In this document: positions 22,190 to 34,160 of the stretch, in pieces | Position numbering within the stretch: the stretch's first letter is position 1 | Layout: the number at the start of each line of letters is the position of its first letter | Assembly: GCA_036898135.1 (NCBI GenBank) | Contig: CM072522.1 | Span: forward strand, 28,387,763-28,451,762 | Source of the DNA: Oncomelania hupensis | Taxonomy: Eukaryota; Mollusca; Gastropoda; Littorinimorpha; Pomatiopsidae | Direction of reading: 5' to 3' | Length of the DNA stretch: 64,000 bases | Translations under genes and position numbers: made by a program | Notes under the pieces: model-generated | What the model was told of the DNA's origin: nothing | What the model saw: the letters and a program-made list of their open reading frames with translations, nothing else | Databases searched by the model: none

Positions 22190-23240
22190 TATCCTTTCTT
22201 GCAAAGAATTTGTATTATAAATCCACGTGCTGTTCATAGTAGCTCTTTCAGGACGGAGCTGTTTTTTTTCCCTTGTTTACTGTACAGATTGGCCATTTGC
22301 ATAAGTTAAACAAAAAAATCACAGAAAAAACAAACAAGGTAGTTACAAACAGCAGTTCAGTTTTGCATGCTGAAATCATGTAACGACCGCAAAATTACGA
22401 AAATTGAATCTGTGATCGTGACTGTTAGTACTAAAGTGTTGTGCGCGGGTGGAGCGCAATCGCTCTCCTCCGTCCTGACGGAGTTAAATCTGCTAATTGT
22501 TACATACTGAGAAATCCTTTCTGACAAAGAATTTATTAAATCCATGTACGTTCATATTAAATTTCTGCTAATTACATCAGGAGAACTTATGTTCTGTTAA
22601 CTTGTTACATTCCAAAAAATCCTTTCTGATAAAGAATTTGTACGTACACATTCATGTGCAGCTCATTTTAAATTTCTGCAAAATTCGTTACATTCGGAGC
22701 AATCCTTTCAAAGAATTCGTATTGTAAATTTATGTCTTGTTCATATTAAATTTATGCGCATTTTTTACATCTTAAACAATCCTTTCTGACAAAGAATTTG
22801 TATTGTAAATTCATGTGCAGTTCATATTAAGTTTCTGCTAAGTTGTTACATCCGGAACAATCCTTTTTGACAAAAAATTTGTATTGAAAATGGGTAGGCT
22901 GTTCATGTTACATTTCTGCGAATTTGTTACACTTGAAATAATCTTTTCTGACGAAGAATTTGTATTGTAAATGCATGTGAGGTTCATATTAAATTTTTGC
23001 TAAATTGTTAAATCAAGAACAATCCTTTTCGACAAAGAATTTGTATTGTAAATAGGTAGGCTGTTCACATTAAATTTCTGCTAGTTTGTTACATCCGGAA
23101 CAATCTGTTTTGACAAAGAATTTGTTTTGTAAATGGGTAGATATTAAATTCCTGCTAATTCGTTAAACCAGGAACAATATTTCTTACAAATTGTACATGC
23201 ACGTGCTGTTAGTAAATTCTTGCTACTTTGTTAAACAAGT
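22190..23240. repeat. Degenerate tandem array, unit about 75 bp
   Basis: Roughly a dozen diverged copies of a unit containing AATCCTTTCTGACAAAGAAT, TTGTATTGTAAAT and TTCATATTAAATTTCTGCTA, in constant orientation. It lies inside the Harbinger element downstream of the transposase stop. No coding capacity. Confidence 0.8.
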
Positions 23241-24031
23241 GTTGATGATTTTGTGCGCTGGATTTGAGAAAATGAAGGAATGGTACAAATATTAAAATGA
23301 TAGCTAAAATACATTCACACGGAGTGTACAAAAGCAACAAGCAATAACCTCTTGTAATTTTGAATTAGTTGTAATAACTCTCCTTGAACCCAACACACAA
23401 ATGATTATATATACACACAATTTGGCACAAATACTATAAACAAAGGCCTCAAGTATGAGTCTAAATCAAAACAAAAAAGGCAGTGACCACAGGCTCTCCT
23501 CCCTTCAATACAAATCAACAAATAATGCATACATGTACCAAATGCACACAAAATAAGTGGCTTTAAATACTGATGCTATAGGGTTTTAATTCAACCTTTA
23601 CGTCAACACTGCTTTTACGTCTTACTCATGGCTGTGACCAAGAAAATCCTAAAGGCAAATTTTACCCAGCGAGAAACTGGTTTATAGGTAACAATTCTGC
23701 CATTCTCTTAGTAATGGCTACACCCAATAAAACATGCAAGGTCGATTTCTCCAAAACTATCGCTATAATTGTATCAGTTTATCATTACAGGCAATAAGTT
23801 ATTCACCTGAAGCCGGAGATGCCTGCAAGATAAAAAAAAAAAGATGTTGGAGAATGTGACCAACCATGTCAAAAATGTGAGTTTGGCATGGACACAAAAC
23901 TATTAACTTCTGTCTCTTTCTCTTCTCACAAAATGACTGCGCCCAAATGGAATCCACAAGGCAGATTTCACTGAGCGAGAACACAATGCTTGAATTTCTT
24001 CTGCAAGTGAGAACTATGAAGGTATGGCATA

Positions 24032-25417
24032 TGTCACGAACTGGCTAGTTTTAACTCTGCTTATCGACTATTTAGCCTTGTGTAGTAATTGTAACAGTAG
24101 AGAGTCAGTATAGTACACAGCAGCAATTAAAGGCCACACACAGCGAGCTAGCCACACACAACGCAGTGAGTCAGCACTTGAGCTTTGAATTTGACCGTTT
24201 TAACCAATGAGAGCTCAGCTTAGCGGGTAGAGCAGTTTTACTGTGTCAGACCCTAGCACAGTTTGAATCAGTCGTGTGTGAGACGAGGAAGAGTCAACAT
24301 CTCCACAGTTAGAGAAATCTCTTCACTCATAGACCAGGAAGCAGGACTTTAGAATCTTAGTATTCTCTCAAGTCATCACGGGCCTGAACTTGTCAGACAG
24401 GTAAATGAACACCCTTCTGTTTCATCGTGATATATTTATATTATTGTTGAAATTATGTTTGAAGAATTTGCTATGCATAAATGTGAATTATTAATCCGAA
24501 TTTGCCGTACCACGTGGAAGAGCCGACCACGAGCCGAAACACGACCGGTTGCGCCGCCATGTTGTATCCCGTACGGAACCACTGTTGTTTAACTTATATG
24601 TATGTTTGCAGACCAGTGGCTTTACCACTGAATGTTTATAATATTATTAATTCTGTATGTGTATAGTTAGACACGATTGATATTTATGTATGTATAGGAA
24701 TTTAGAGTGAGATTCCAGTGGACCCCGGAAGTAGCAGAATGTTCGTCGCTTATGTATAGAGATGTGGAGCTATCACTGAGGGCTACTTTGGCTTTCAGTG
24801 AGACGCTCTGCACAAACCGATTATTCAGGGTTGTGCAGAATTTCGTCTCTTATATTACAGACGAGCAGGCGAGCTATCCCGAGCTATCCTGTGCACCCCA
24901 CTCCACAGAAACGACTAGTTGGTTGAGGAGCCTCTACCGCACAAGTCGGAAAGAGCTACCTTGAAAAACACCCTGTCAGACCCCACAGCGTGGCAAGGGA
25001 ACCCAACTACACAAATACACAGGTGGACCAGAAGCTACCTCACAGAAGGACTTCGCACGCACCATCTAGCAGTTAAGTGAACACGCCAAGGTGCACTTAA
25101 ACTGATCATAACAGGACCACAGTAGTCCAACTCTTCAGAAACTGTAAAACGGACCACAGTAGTCCAACTCTTCAGAAACTGTAAAACGGACCACAGTAGT
25201 CCAAATCTACATGAGATATAATAGCAAGTGCCCGAGGAAGATATAACAGCTGCCTAGACTATCAGCGATCGAACTATTAGCAGTGACTGAGACTTTTTAA
25301 GTTAGATTAGTACTTAGAGAATCTTGTATAGAGTAGAAGAAATAAATGTGTGATTTTAACTGTTATCAAGTGGCTGGACTACATATGATTCATAGCCGTG
25401 TGAAAGCTAGTGTGACA
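24032..25417 (+). mobile_element. Candidate solo LTR, Gmr1-type (TGTCACGAA...GTGACA)
   Basis: The ends TGTCACGAAC and CTAGTGTGACA mirror those of the 36,749 element (TGTCACGAAA...GTCTGTGACA). Inside are a splice-donor-like CAGACAG/GTAAAT (about 24,400), an acceptor-like TTTGCAG (about 24,612) and AATAAA near 25,342, a layout shared with the other long LTRs. No exact target duplication was found (GCATA versus GTAAT), so decay or a wrong boundary is possible. Confidence 0.5.
25105..25203. repeat. 36-bp tandem repeat inside the candidate LTR
   Basis: GGACCACAGTAGTCCAACTC recurs three times at a 36-base period, the third copy diverging after CCAA. Each contains a GGACnACAGTnGTCC-like inverted repeat. 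Confidence 0.8.
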
Positions 25418-25696
25418 GTAATATTTTACCAATTTTCTATCTATTTCTGTACCCCAACCTTAACACAGAGCGAGCTAAACAAATAAATTTATTAAAGTAA
25501 TTCATAGGGTGACTTACTAGCAGTTCCCACCGAATAAACGTGAGGGTCCATAATTCCATTGTGCAGAGCCCATAAACCCCACGTGACAGCATATGTGGCT
25601 GACATTCAACAGCTGTAGTGCATTTGGCAAGAATATGAAATCAATAGTAAAGCAATAGAATGATCTACTGAGTGTTTGCAAGCGTTCATGGCACTT

Positions 25697-25965
25697 GACC
25701 ATGGTGCCAATTTTGCTGTTGTTTGATACATGAATTTATATTCTCTGAGATAATGCCAGTGTAAAAGATTTGCACGGACATGCTGAAGGGAACGGACATG
25801 GCAGACAAAAATAAACCTTATAGGCCACAATTATTAAAAACAAAAAAAGTATGAGCCCCTTATTGACACACATTTAAATAGAAAAATGTTAGATTACGTA
25901 GATCACATTGTTCAAGCATGTCATCAAAAAGTAATTATTTTCTGCTCCAAAACTTGAGTTAGGTG
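25697..25965 (+). repeat. Segmental repeat, copy 1
   Basis: Begins TGGTGCCAATTTTGCTGTTG and is similar over about 260 bases to 27,735-27,995, same orientation. Shared landmarks are ATTTATATTCTC, AGTGTAAAAG and ACATGTCATCAAAA. No protein resemblance. Confidence 0.7.
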
Positions 25966-27734
25966 TACTAAAAACAATAAAAATTAAAATGAAATCAAAC
26001 AACCATGTTTGGCCGACAATTTAACACTTGATGGCTTGTGTGATTTGAGAAAAATAACCCTGGAATTAGAAAGGATCTTCTTGAACTCAAATCTTTCCTG
26101 AATTCTAAACAAGAAAATCAAAGAAATGTGTATCCTACAGACATGTACATGTGAGAGGACAGGATACAAGATAAAAGTAAAAGACTATCATCCAGTCCAA
26201 ACAAGGAGTTCGGTTTTCCCCTGCTGTTCTTTTATTTTTTTCGAAGATGACAGATAACATTAAGTGAAGAAATGAAAAATGAAGCCCTGAAACACACAAC
26301 ATAAAACCCATGCTCACTAACAATCTCCATTCTGTTTCATTCTCACTATTCTCAAAAGTATATCAAAATTAATTCTATATTTATCACATTAATAACGGAT
26401 TAAAATAATAAACATTAATAGAAAATAACTATAGACTATATTACCAAAAAGAATCCACAAAACAATTATTTTAAAAATGGCTACTGTGAACCTGTTGATG
26501 CTCACTTATACTCAAGAAAACCCAAGGACAATGGAAAGATATAATTATTGGCCCAATAAAAAAGGTAACTATATTTTACAATACAACAATAATAATCATA
26601 ACACTAATAATAATAATAATAATAACAACAATTATAATAATAATCTACATGTATGTTATTCACATAGATGAAAATAGTTTAAATTTATGACTTACCCTAT
26701 TTGTGGAACAAGGGCTACACAGTTCATAAAGAAGTCTTGCCTCTAAGGTTATCATAGCAAAAGTCCCAAAAAATATCTCATTACAGAATATATATATCCT
26801 ATTTCAAAACTAATCACACAGTATTAAACTTTCTCCCAGCAATAAAAAAAACGGTTCATACAATTTACTAATAAGAAGAATACTCACAATATGATTAGAA
26901 GAATAAAGGGAAATAACCTCGAACGTACAACCAAACACACTAACTCATTAAAAAAATACTGCCGGTAACATACACAGCAACTAGAAAATGAGCCAGACAC
27001 GATTTTCACTTATTTGATGTAAAATAAAATGTAAATAGAACAACCCATCTCCTTAACCTGTTCTCTGACCTATAAAATATCACAGGACATGACAACAAAA
27101 GTGTTTCCCCAATGCCTTATAAGCCGTCACCTGACCATTCGGGCAAAAAGGCCTTTTTTCTTGCACACAAGAATTAATTCAGAACATTTTTTTTCAAAAT
27201 ATCATTGCTGAAAGCAATTGTATGATAGGTTTTCTTTACGTCACTACCTAGTGTCTGTTTGACATAATTTTCGAAGGCGTGCTCGACACGCTCAAGCATC
27301 ATAAGAGATCCAGAAAGTTCAACAAGCAATGAATCTAATCTACATTTCCGAAAACTTTAAAAGCCTTGCAAGTGACCCAGATGCTTTGGGAAATCATTTT
27401 TTACAACAATCTAGGCCCATTATCTGATGAGTTGTTAAAAAAAACGAAGGAGGGGAAGAGAATCCAGCCCCAAATTGTCAAATATCAGCACTTTGGTAAC
27501 CGTTTAAACAAAGTTAGATTCCTCCTTTTCTTAGCACTCAAAACATGTTTACAGCGAAACTCAATTTTTCATCGTTTACCAGCTGTACATTTTTATTAAG
27601 TATTACCAAAAATATCAAAATACCGTGGCGCCACAAAATGCGCGCTGCCAAAAAATAGGCAGCAGCGAAAAGGCTATTGTAAGCAGCATTTCTCAGCGAA
27701 ATAAAACTCAAAAGCACTCTTGTTTACTTATTTA
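25966..27734. other. Harbinger interior, no gene recognised
   Basis: AT-rich sequence with an imperfect AAT/AAC microsatellite at about 26,586-26,645. No coding resemblance on either strand. Confidence 0.4.
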
Positions 27735-27995
27735 ATTATGATGCCAATTTTGCTGTTGTATTGGATACATCAATTTATATTCTCAAAGATAAGCCCAGTG
27801 TAAAAGTTTTTCATGGACATGGTACAAATTTTTTTTAAATAATTTTTTAAACTATGTATGACTTTCTTATTGGCACACGTACACATTTAAGTAGAAAAAT
27901 GTTACATTATGTAGACCACATTGTTTTAACATGTCATCAAAAGGTAAAAGTGTTCATTTCAAAACCTTGAGTTGCAAACTTACTAACTAAAAAAC
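27735..27995 (+). repeat. Segmental repeat, copy 2
   Basis: Diverged partner of 25,697-25,965, with small indels. Lies just downstream of the Myb-like gene's last exon (- strand). Confidence 0.7.
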
Positions 27996-28044
27996 ATTGC
28001 AAGCAGCAATAACAGGAATTTTGACAAAAGTAAACACAGTCAAT

Positions 28045-31000
28045 TCAATCAGAATCGCTGTCGATTGAATCGACTGTTTTCACCTTTTTCAAAATTCCTT
28101 TAATTTCTTCCTCCGAGAACCCCTCATTCGAGATCATTTGTTTCTTCATCGATGCCACAGAAAGAGCCGCTAGCTGTGCCTGGTAATGGGCAGTAATGGC
28201 CTTATTTATAAAATACAGCTGCATTTCTGGCTCTGTTGTCGGCGGCTGCCGCCTGAAACTTTTTTTTGCTGTCCTGGGATGACTGCTGCTAGCTGTCCTG
28301 GTACACCGGGGAGCCTTGACTGTGCTAGTGGCCTTGGTTGCTTTTCTTGCAGCGCTTGTGGCAGCACTGACTGAAAAGCACAAAGAATAACTGTATCAAG
28401 CAAACAATATGTGATTTACTGCTTCATTGCAACGAAGTTTTAATTGCTGTCAACAACAAGAAAAAAAAGAAGTGAGTCCACTGTTTCCTGGTTGTTGGTG
28501 TATAAGAAGGTATCACTCACTCAATGCTTTTCATAAAAATGTGGTGTGCTGCAAAAATTCTATTATCAGGGTGGGGTAAAAAGATGGTTATTACTAAGTA
28601 TTAGATCTGAACGATTAAAGTTAAAACAGCCCAACAAGCTCTTAATAACAGTGCCTACCGCCATGATTGGCTACGACACAAACACTCACACTTTGAATCT
28701 CACAAAAGATAATATATTTGGCACACAAACCAAGCACATTCCACAATTTGTGGTCCACAGTTCCTGTGTTATGTGGTCCATTGTTCAAACACCACTAATC
28801 TGTTTTTGCAGAATAGCAGACCACATATGCAAAAACTGTGGACTACACGTGGAACTTCAGATTACATTGTGGAATGTGTGTTGTCATGCTAAATATTAAT
28901 CTACCATATAAATTAAGCATCAAAGTGAGTGTTTGTGTTGTAGCCAACGCCTAAGTATGGTTGCTTTTTCACTGTAATTTAGTGTAATAGTTCTAAAAGT
29001 ACCCATCTATTCATTACCCCACCTAGCCTTGATAATACTATTGTAATGTCCATGAACACACAGATGTGCAACTTCAATGGTACGCACCTTTCCCATCAGT
29101 AACTCCAAGTTCCACTGGTACATCACAGGTTAAGTCAAACGGCACTTCACAGTGGTATGTTACTGCAAAAGTTAGAAATTAGAAAAAATATCTCTTACAT
29201 GTAGTTTAAAATATCAATGTATAGTGATATCTATACAGATACGAAGGATTACAAATAGTGACACATTTTCATGCTATTATTATTAGATTCATGTAATAAA
29301 CACTCTGCTCTTTGTTGTATATTCAAAATTTGTTGCATGCATTGCGCAAACTTCAATAATATAATATAGTGTATAAGCATGTGAGAGTGTCCTGTTAGTT
29401 TGGCAAGAAAACACAAATTATTGTAGAAAAATGCAAGTTTAATGTACAAACATTCATAGGCACAAAAAGTGCAATTAGTAATACTAGTATTGAGCAATAC
29501 TAACCAGCTCCATCCAGACTTTCATGGTTGTCTTCGTTGTTCTCTGGTGTTTCTTCCTTAACGACCGCATACACTGCAACACCAAAAACAAAAATGTGTA
29601 AACAGTAACATTACCAATTAAATTGTGTTTCTCTTTAGATGTGCTAGGGTCAGCCAACACTGCCATTTCTAGACACACGGAAAATGTTAATATCCATTCC
29701 CCAGTAAATAGGCAGTCCACCATATGCCGTTTGACCTTTTAAACATAAAAAACATGGTGCATAGTAGTCAAGTAGAAGTAATAGTGGTATGCTACAGTTG
29801 TATAAAGCCTAAATTACAGACTTAAAAACATCTTAAGGCTCTCGCTCTCAATTAATGTATAATGTATTCACAAAATTAAATACTACAAAGGATGGCGTCT
29901 TATGTACAGTCACAGTGATATAAAGGTTAGTGAAGAAAAATAGAGCTACTGCTGGAAAAGAAAAGAAAATCTGTTAAATGGTTGAGAAGTTGATTACAGA
30001 GCTTTGATGTAAATTGCTTAGGCCATGACGTTTTCAAAGATATCTTAATTATCTTATGAATTTTGTCAAACTGTATGATGCATCATCTTAACAAGAAAGA
30101 AGAGACCTTTTCAATTATCTATAATTGTCTAAGTTTGGAGCCGGGTGGTTTTATTCCCCTTCTTAACAAGGGATAAAGACCCACATACATATACACCTTG
30201 GTCGATGGCTTGATGACCTCATTCAAATGTGTATTGCAAACATTTATAATATAATATTAATATAATACCACAAATTACAACCAAAAAAAAGTGCCATACA
30301 TAAACGCAAAAACATCATGCAAAACTGGTACAAATGAATAAAAAAATGTCATAAATAAACGCAAAGACAACAGGCAAAACTGGTACAACTGAAACAGTGA
30401 GCCAATTAAACTTCAACACACTCTCAAAGAGAGTATAACTTTAAAAATACATGAACAATTAACACAACTTAATATAGTGTAATACATTAGAACCTCCCTA
30501 TTATGCTTGCAAAGTCAGGTAGCAAGGGTTTTAAATAGCAAGAAATGTTATGCAGGCAACAGAAAGTATCAAAACAATGATTTTACGCAATAATGACACA
30601 CGAGAGTGGATTTTAAAAAGGGAGGTTCTTTTGTATTCACAAACAAACGCACAAAGCCAGCCACAAATGTGTTTCAACCAACGCTGGCATGTAATTCGTA
30701 GATCTTTATGCTCACCATGTTCACAATCACAGCAGCTGAAAAAGTTTCAGCAAGCAATGCAAAAAATTAAAAATACAAGACAGCATTTAAACAAGAGTAA
30801 ATAAGAGTAAGCCACTATTACAAATGATTGAGAGAGGAGAATGTGAGTCCATATGTGGAGGATGTGTTATGGAAGGGGTATATGTTTAGGGTAGTGTATT
30901 AATGCTTAAACAGGGCAATGGAATGGGAGACCACACAGTGAAGGCAGAGAAAGTGGTGAGGGCAAGTATAAAAACTGTCTAGTACTCAACATTCACACAA

Positions 31001-31575
31001 CTTGTGAACCATAACAGCAACAGGACACAATTAAACTTTCTTACACCTGAGAACATACCTTATGTTTGGTGCAGAAAAAGTGTCCCCCTCCTCTTCATCC
31101 ACTGCAACAAATTATAGAGCTCTACAAAAAGTTATTTATCACATTTGAAATTCATGAATGTTTAAAAACTCTGTCAATCTATTCCTAGGCCTAAGTAGAA
31201 CACAGCCACAACCTACACACAGGCATATCTGGAAATATTATGGAACAATTTATACGTAACTGGTACTTGGTAGACAACGGCACATTTGTATACATGTTCA
31301 ATCAAAGTATTCTATCATTAGTATCAAAGATTGTTTTTCCCAACTAACCAAATCCATCGACGGTCGAGCTGTCGCCCAGCACTGCCAAAATCGCCATTCA
31401 CTGCCGCAGTCACTGCCTCCCAGGCCTTTCTTTTTTTCTTGCAGGCATCGCCTTTCTTCTCCGAGTTGGAGATCGCTGCATAGTTACACTGTACCGTGGA
31501 AATTAATTCCACGATCTCCCGATCGCAAAAATCAGCTTTTCGGGTACGCTTCTTTATACTTTGCATCAAAGCCAT
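28045..31575 (-). CDS. Harbinger partner protein: Myb/SANT-like, multi-exon
   Basis: Supported exons (-): 31,575-31,349; 29,573-29,505; 29,162-29,088; 28,370-28,045 (stop). A further short exon at about 31,101-31,059 is possible. The last three exons join in one phase with GT/AG ends. Exon 1 encodes KKRTRKADFCDREIVELI, CKKKRKAWEAVTAAVN and a tryptophan-rich end, the layout of the Myb/SANT-like domain in Harbinger-encoded partner proteins, which bind the transposon ends and help nuclear import of the transposase. The middle is acidic; the end is basic then acidic (SFRRQPP to DSIDSDSD). An in-frame ATG at 31,566 is an alternative start. The joint from exon 1 to the next exon does not hold in phase as read, so an exon is missing, mis-bounded or decayed. 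Confidence 0.6.
30288..30395. repeat. About 62-bp direct duplication
   Basis: CATAAATAAACGCAAA- and GCAAAACTGGTACAA-containing units occur twice in tandem within a Myb-gene intron. Confidence 0.7.
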
Positions 31576-31772
31576 TTTGAGAAGAAAACTCTTCGATAGT
31601 AGGGATGGGACACAACTCTTGATACACAATTTTTTTAATTCGCGCAAGCGACGTACTGACTACGTAGTTAATAGATGGTCTTGTCCCATGCATGACACAC
31701 TTACAAGGTATAACAACTAGTTGCTAAGTTGGCAACTACCTACGCACCAACTAGGCGCTCGACAAGTTAGTC

Positions 31773-31787
31773 GCCATGCATTAGGCC
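31773..31787 (-). repeat. Harbinger right terminal inverted repeat
   Basis: Exact inverse of 11,498-11,512, followed by target duplication AACAG (31,788-31,792). The subterminal palindrome AAGTTGGCAACT lies at 31,726-31,737. Confidence 0.85.
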
Positions 31788-31844
31788 AACAGTATCGTTT
31801 AATAACGGGATCAAGGTTCTGCTCGTCAGATGATAATCCTCATC

Positions 31845-31979
31845 TCAGTTCCCACTGGCACCATCATAAAAATAGTCTGAAAGCAGGTCTTGGAGCTCTT
31901 CAGAAGCAAAACCGGGTCGATTCAAGGCCCTAGCTACTCTAGCAGACGACACATCTACTGACGCTGGAGACGAAGCCAT
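31845..31979 (-). other. Short ORF beginning just outside the Harbinger element
   Basis: An ATG at 31,979 opens 44 codons (MASSPASVDVSS... with ASEELQDLLSDYFYD) ending in TGA. Beyond the stop the same frame reads plausibly for about 20 more codons up to the transposon junction. It may be the first exon of a host or transposon gene disrupted by the Harbinger insertion. No family was recognised. Confidence 0.35.
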
Positions 31980-31992
31980 CACTTCCGGTTTC

Positions 31993-32700
31993 CAAAAAGA
32001 ATCGGTCACTTACTTTGACAAATTGTTTCTAACAAATGCAACATAAATATTGCAAGAAAACACTTGAAATAGATGTATGATGAGTTTATCTACATTAAAC
32101 AATTCACTTTGAACTAAAAATCGTCGAAAATCTATAGGAAACACTTCAGTTTTTCACGACCCGGCTAGAGACACATTCGAACACAACTTGTGTCACAAGC
32201 AAGCTTCGAAACAAGGAATTTCATGAAAAATTCATACAGCACACACTTTTATGTACCAAAAAGTAGTACCAATAGGGACTTTTCACTCTCCAGACGTTAT
32301 ATATCAATCCACATTGGGGATTTCCCTTCATAGTCGGACAAGAAAAGTTGGGGTATCGGAGGTCAATTAGTGCCATTGTTTTAGCAAGGTGTGATCAACA
32401 CCCTTATCAAAATCAACAAAATAAACAATGTTTTAGTAATTTTTGAACAAAATCCGTTTGGGATATTAAAGAAAAGTCTTAAATAAAGACAAAGAGGCAA
32501 CAATCTTAAAATTGATGGGGTAGCCTATTTTTAGTGTTTTACGGCTGTAGCAGCGAATCAATCCTGGCGTCTTTAGCCGGGTTTTGTCGTGCGGCAACAC
32601 ACACACACACATATATTATATATATATGTGTGTGTGTTTTGTTGATATTTTATAATATTGTTTATATTCTATTTTGTTTTTGTAAACGGGGGTTTGATAA
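31993..32700. other. Intergenic with palindromic CA/TA/TG microsatellite
   Basis: No gene was seen. At 32,597-32,637 a (CA)n-(TA)n-(TG)n run forms a nearly perfect palindrome able to form a hairpin. Confidence 0.6.
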
Positions 32701-32739
32701 ATTAGAGTATAGCCTCAGCGTCCCCTGCGTGGGATGTGG

Positions 32740-32856
32740 TGCCTTCAGTGTTGCTACAAGGGTTGTTTCGGCATATTGTGGTCTTGATTTTGTGGTCCTG
32801 ATTTTGCTCTTTGCAGTCCGCTGGACCTTGTAAGCAATGAATAACTAACTAACTAG
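32740..32856 (+). mobile_element. 3' end of a LINE related to 770-3568
   Basis: GGTCCTGATTTTGCTC and AGTCCGCTGGACCTTG match the terminal 3' UTR of the first LINE (about 3501-3545). Here the tail is (AACT)n at about 32,842-32,856. Only the 3' UTR remains. Confidence 0.6.
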
Positions 32857-32865
32857 CGTTCTCTG

Positions 32866-32965
32866 GGGAAGGCGTAGTCGCAGCCTGTGGCGTGCCCAAG
32901 CCCAACCTACCTAATATTAGTTGTGTTTGTTTTTTTAATTTTGCTGGGGGAGCAAATTGGTACCC
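32866..32965 (+). repeat. Dispersed repeat, copy 1
   Basis: Contains GCAGCCTGTGGCGTGCCCAA and TTTGCTGGGGGAGCAAA; matched by 33,795-33,895. Confidence 0.65.
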
Positions 32966-33794
32966 AGAGAAAACCCCCGAAACGTTGCCCAGTCGAAAGT
33001 AAATACCATTCTGAGAAACATAACGCCCAGATGCTGGATCGATCCCACACCTGTCAGGCACCATTGGTTTCTGGCCTATGGACAAGGCAATTTAGTCCCG
33101 CCTTAGACCTTTGGCTCGTATTAAGTGTGGAAATAAAAAAATACACATATCTTGGTCAGTATAATTGAAATAGGTCTTATTTCTTTATTTCCACAGATTT
33201 CCAGCCTAAACATGTTTCGGACACCACACCTGTGTTTGCTGAGCTGAATAAAAGCAGACTAGTGACACCATAACAACGTTGGATTAACAACTGCAGCTAG
33301 TGGATGAAACAGAGTGCAGTTGCCCAGACTTACATCAAGCTACTGGATTAAATAGCCTCACTTCGCCAACAGACCGCTGAGCAATACAAAATGAATTAGG
33401 ATTGTTTTAGTAATACACACCACTCCTCCCCCACCCACCCCCCAATTTTTATTTATTTATTTAAAGTATCACAATCTTTTTTAAACATGTTTTTATGTCA
33501 CTTTTAAAATGAATAAAAATTTGCTATCCCTCAACACCCTTCCTCCATCCCCCTTCAAATCCCCCATTTCTTCTTACCCCCACTGCCGTATCTTGCTGAG
33601 TTTGGGCGAAGTTTATTATGTCGGACTTCCTAGTTCACATTGAGATGTTTATTGGATAGGGTTTGTTTACTAGTTTACAAAAGTTTTGAGACTTAAAATT
33701 TCATTAATCTGTTCCTCGGAAATGAATCATTGTTGACAACTTGGTGCATTTTTTTTGACACGTTATTTTTATCAGGCAATTCTGGGCTGCTTTC

Positions 33795-33895
33795 CATGGG
33801 TAAGGCATAATCATAGCCTGTGGCACGCCCAAACCCAACGTACCGAATATTAGTTGTGGTTTTGAACATTTGCTGGGGGAGCAAACCGGTAGCAT
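33795..33895 (+). repeat. Dispersed repeat, copy 2
   Basis: Diverged copy of 32,866-32,965 in the same orientation, roughly 80 to 85 per cent similar by eye. Family unknown. Confidence 0.65.
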
Positions 33896-34160
33896 GTAAG
33901 CTCTTACAATTTATGTCATAATTACGAATAGTTTTAAGCAAATTTGACTATTTTGTGTCAGATTCATACAAAAGTATGACAAAGGTGAAATATAATTTAG
34001 AAAATAAAAATAGTATTACATGTTTATTAACAATGTAGTGTTGGAATGGTATACCAATATTGTGATGAGTGTGTGGCAGTCATGTTATGCAGTGTCCCAA
34101 TACACCCAATATCCTCTTCAACAAGAATGAGCCGAAAAGCTAAACATTTTGTTTTGTGAC

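Larger units (their letters stand above)
11498..31787 (+). mobile_element. PIF/Harbinger-type DNA transposon, about 20.3 kb, composite
   Basis: Perfect 15-bp terminal inverted repeats (GGCCTAATGCATGGC) at both ends are flanked by AACAG at 11,493-11,497 and 31,788-31,792. The ends are unambiguous because the first base outside the repeats differs (G on the left, T on the right when inverted). Inside are the two genes typical of the superfamily: a DDE transposase on + (11,677-21,659) and a Myb/SANT-type protein on - (31,575-28,045), convergent. The size is inflated by a 6.1-kb LINE in transposase intron 1, a candidate solo LTR and a tandem array. Canonical Harbinger duplications are 3 bp, so the 5-bp duplication is unusual. 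Confidence 0.8.

Noticed and set aside
24707..24964. 85-codon ORF inside the candidate LTR
   Set aside because: No family resemblance; lies in leader-like LTR sequence.
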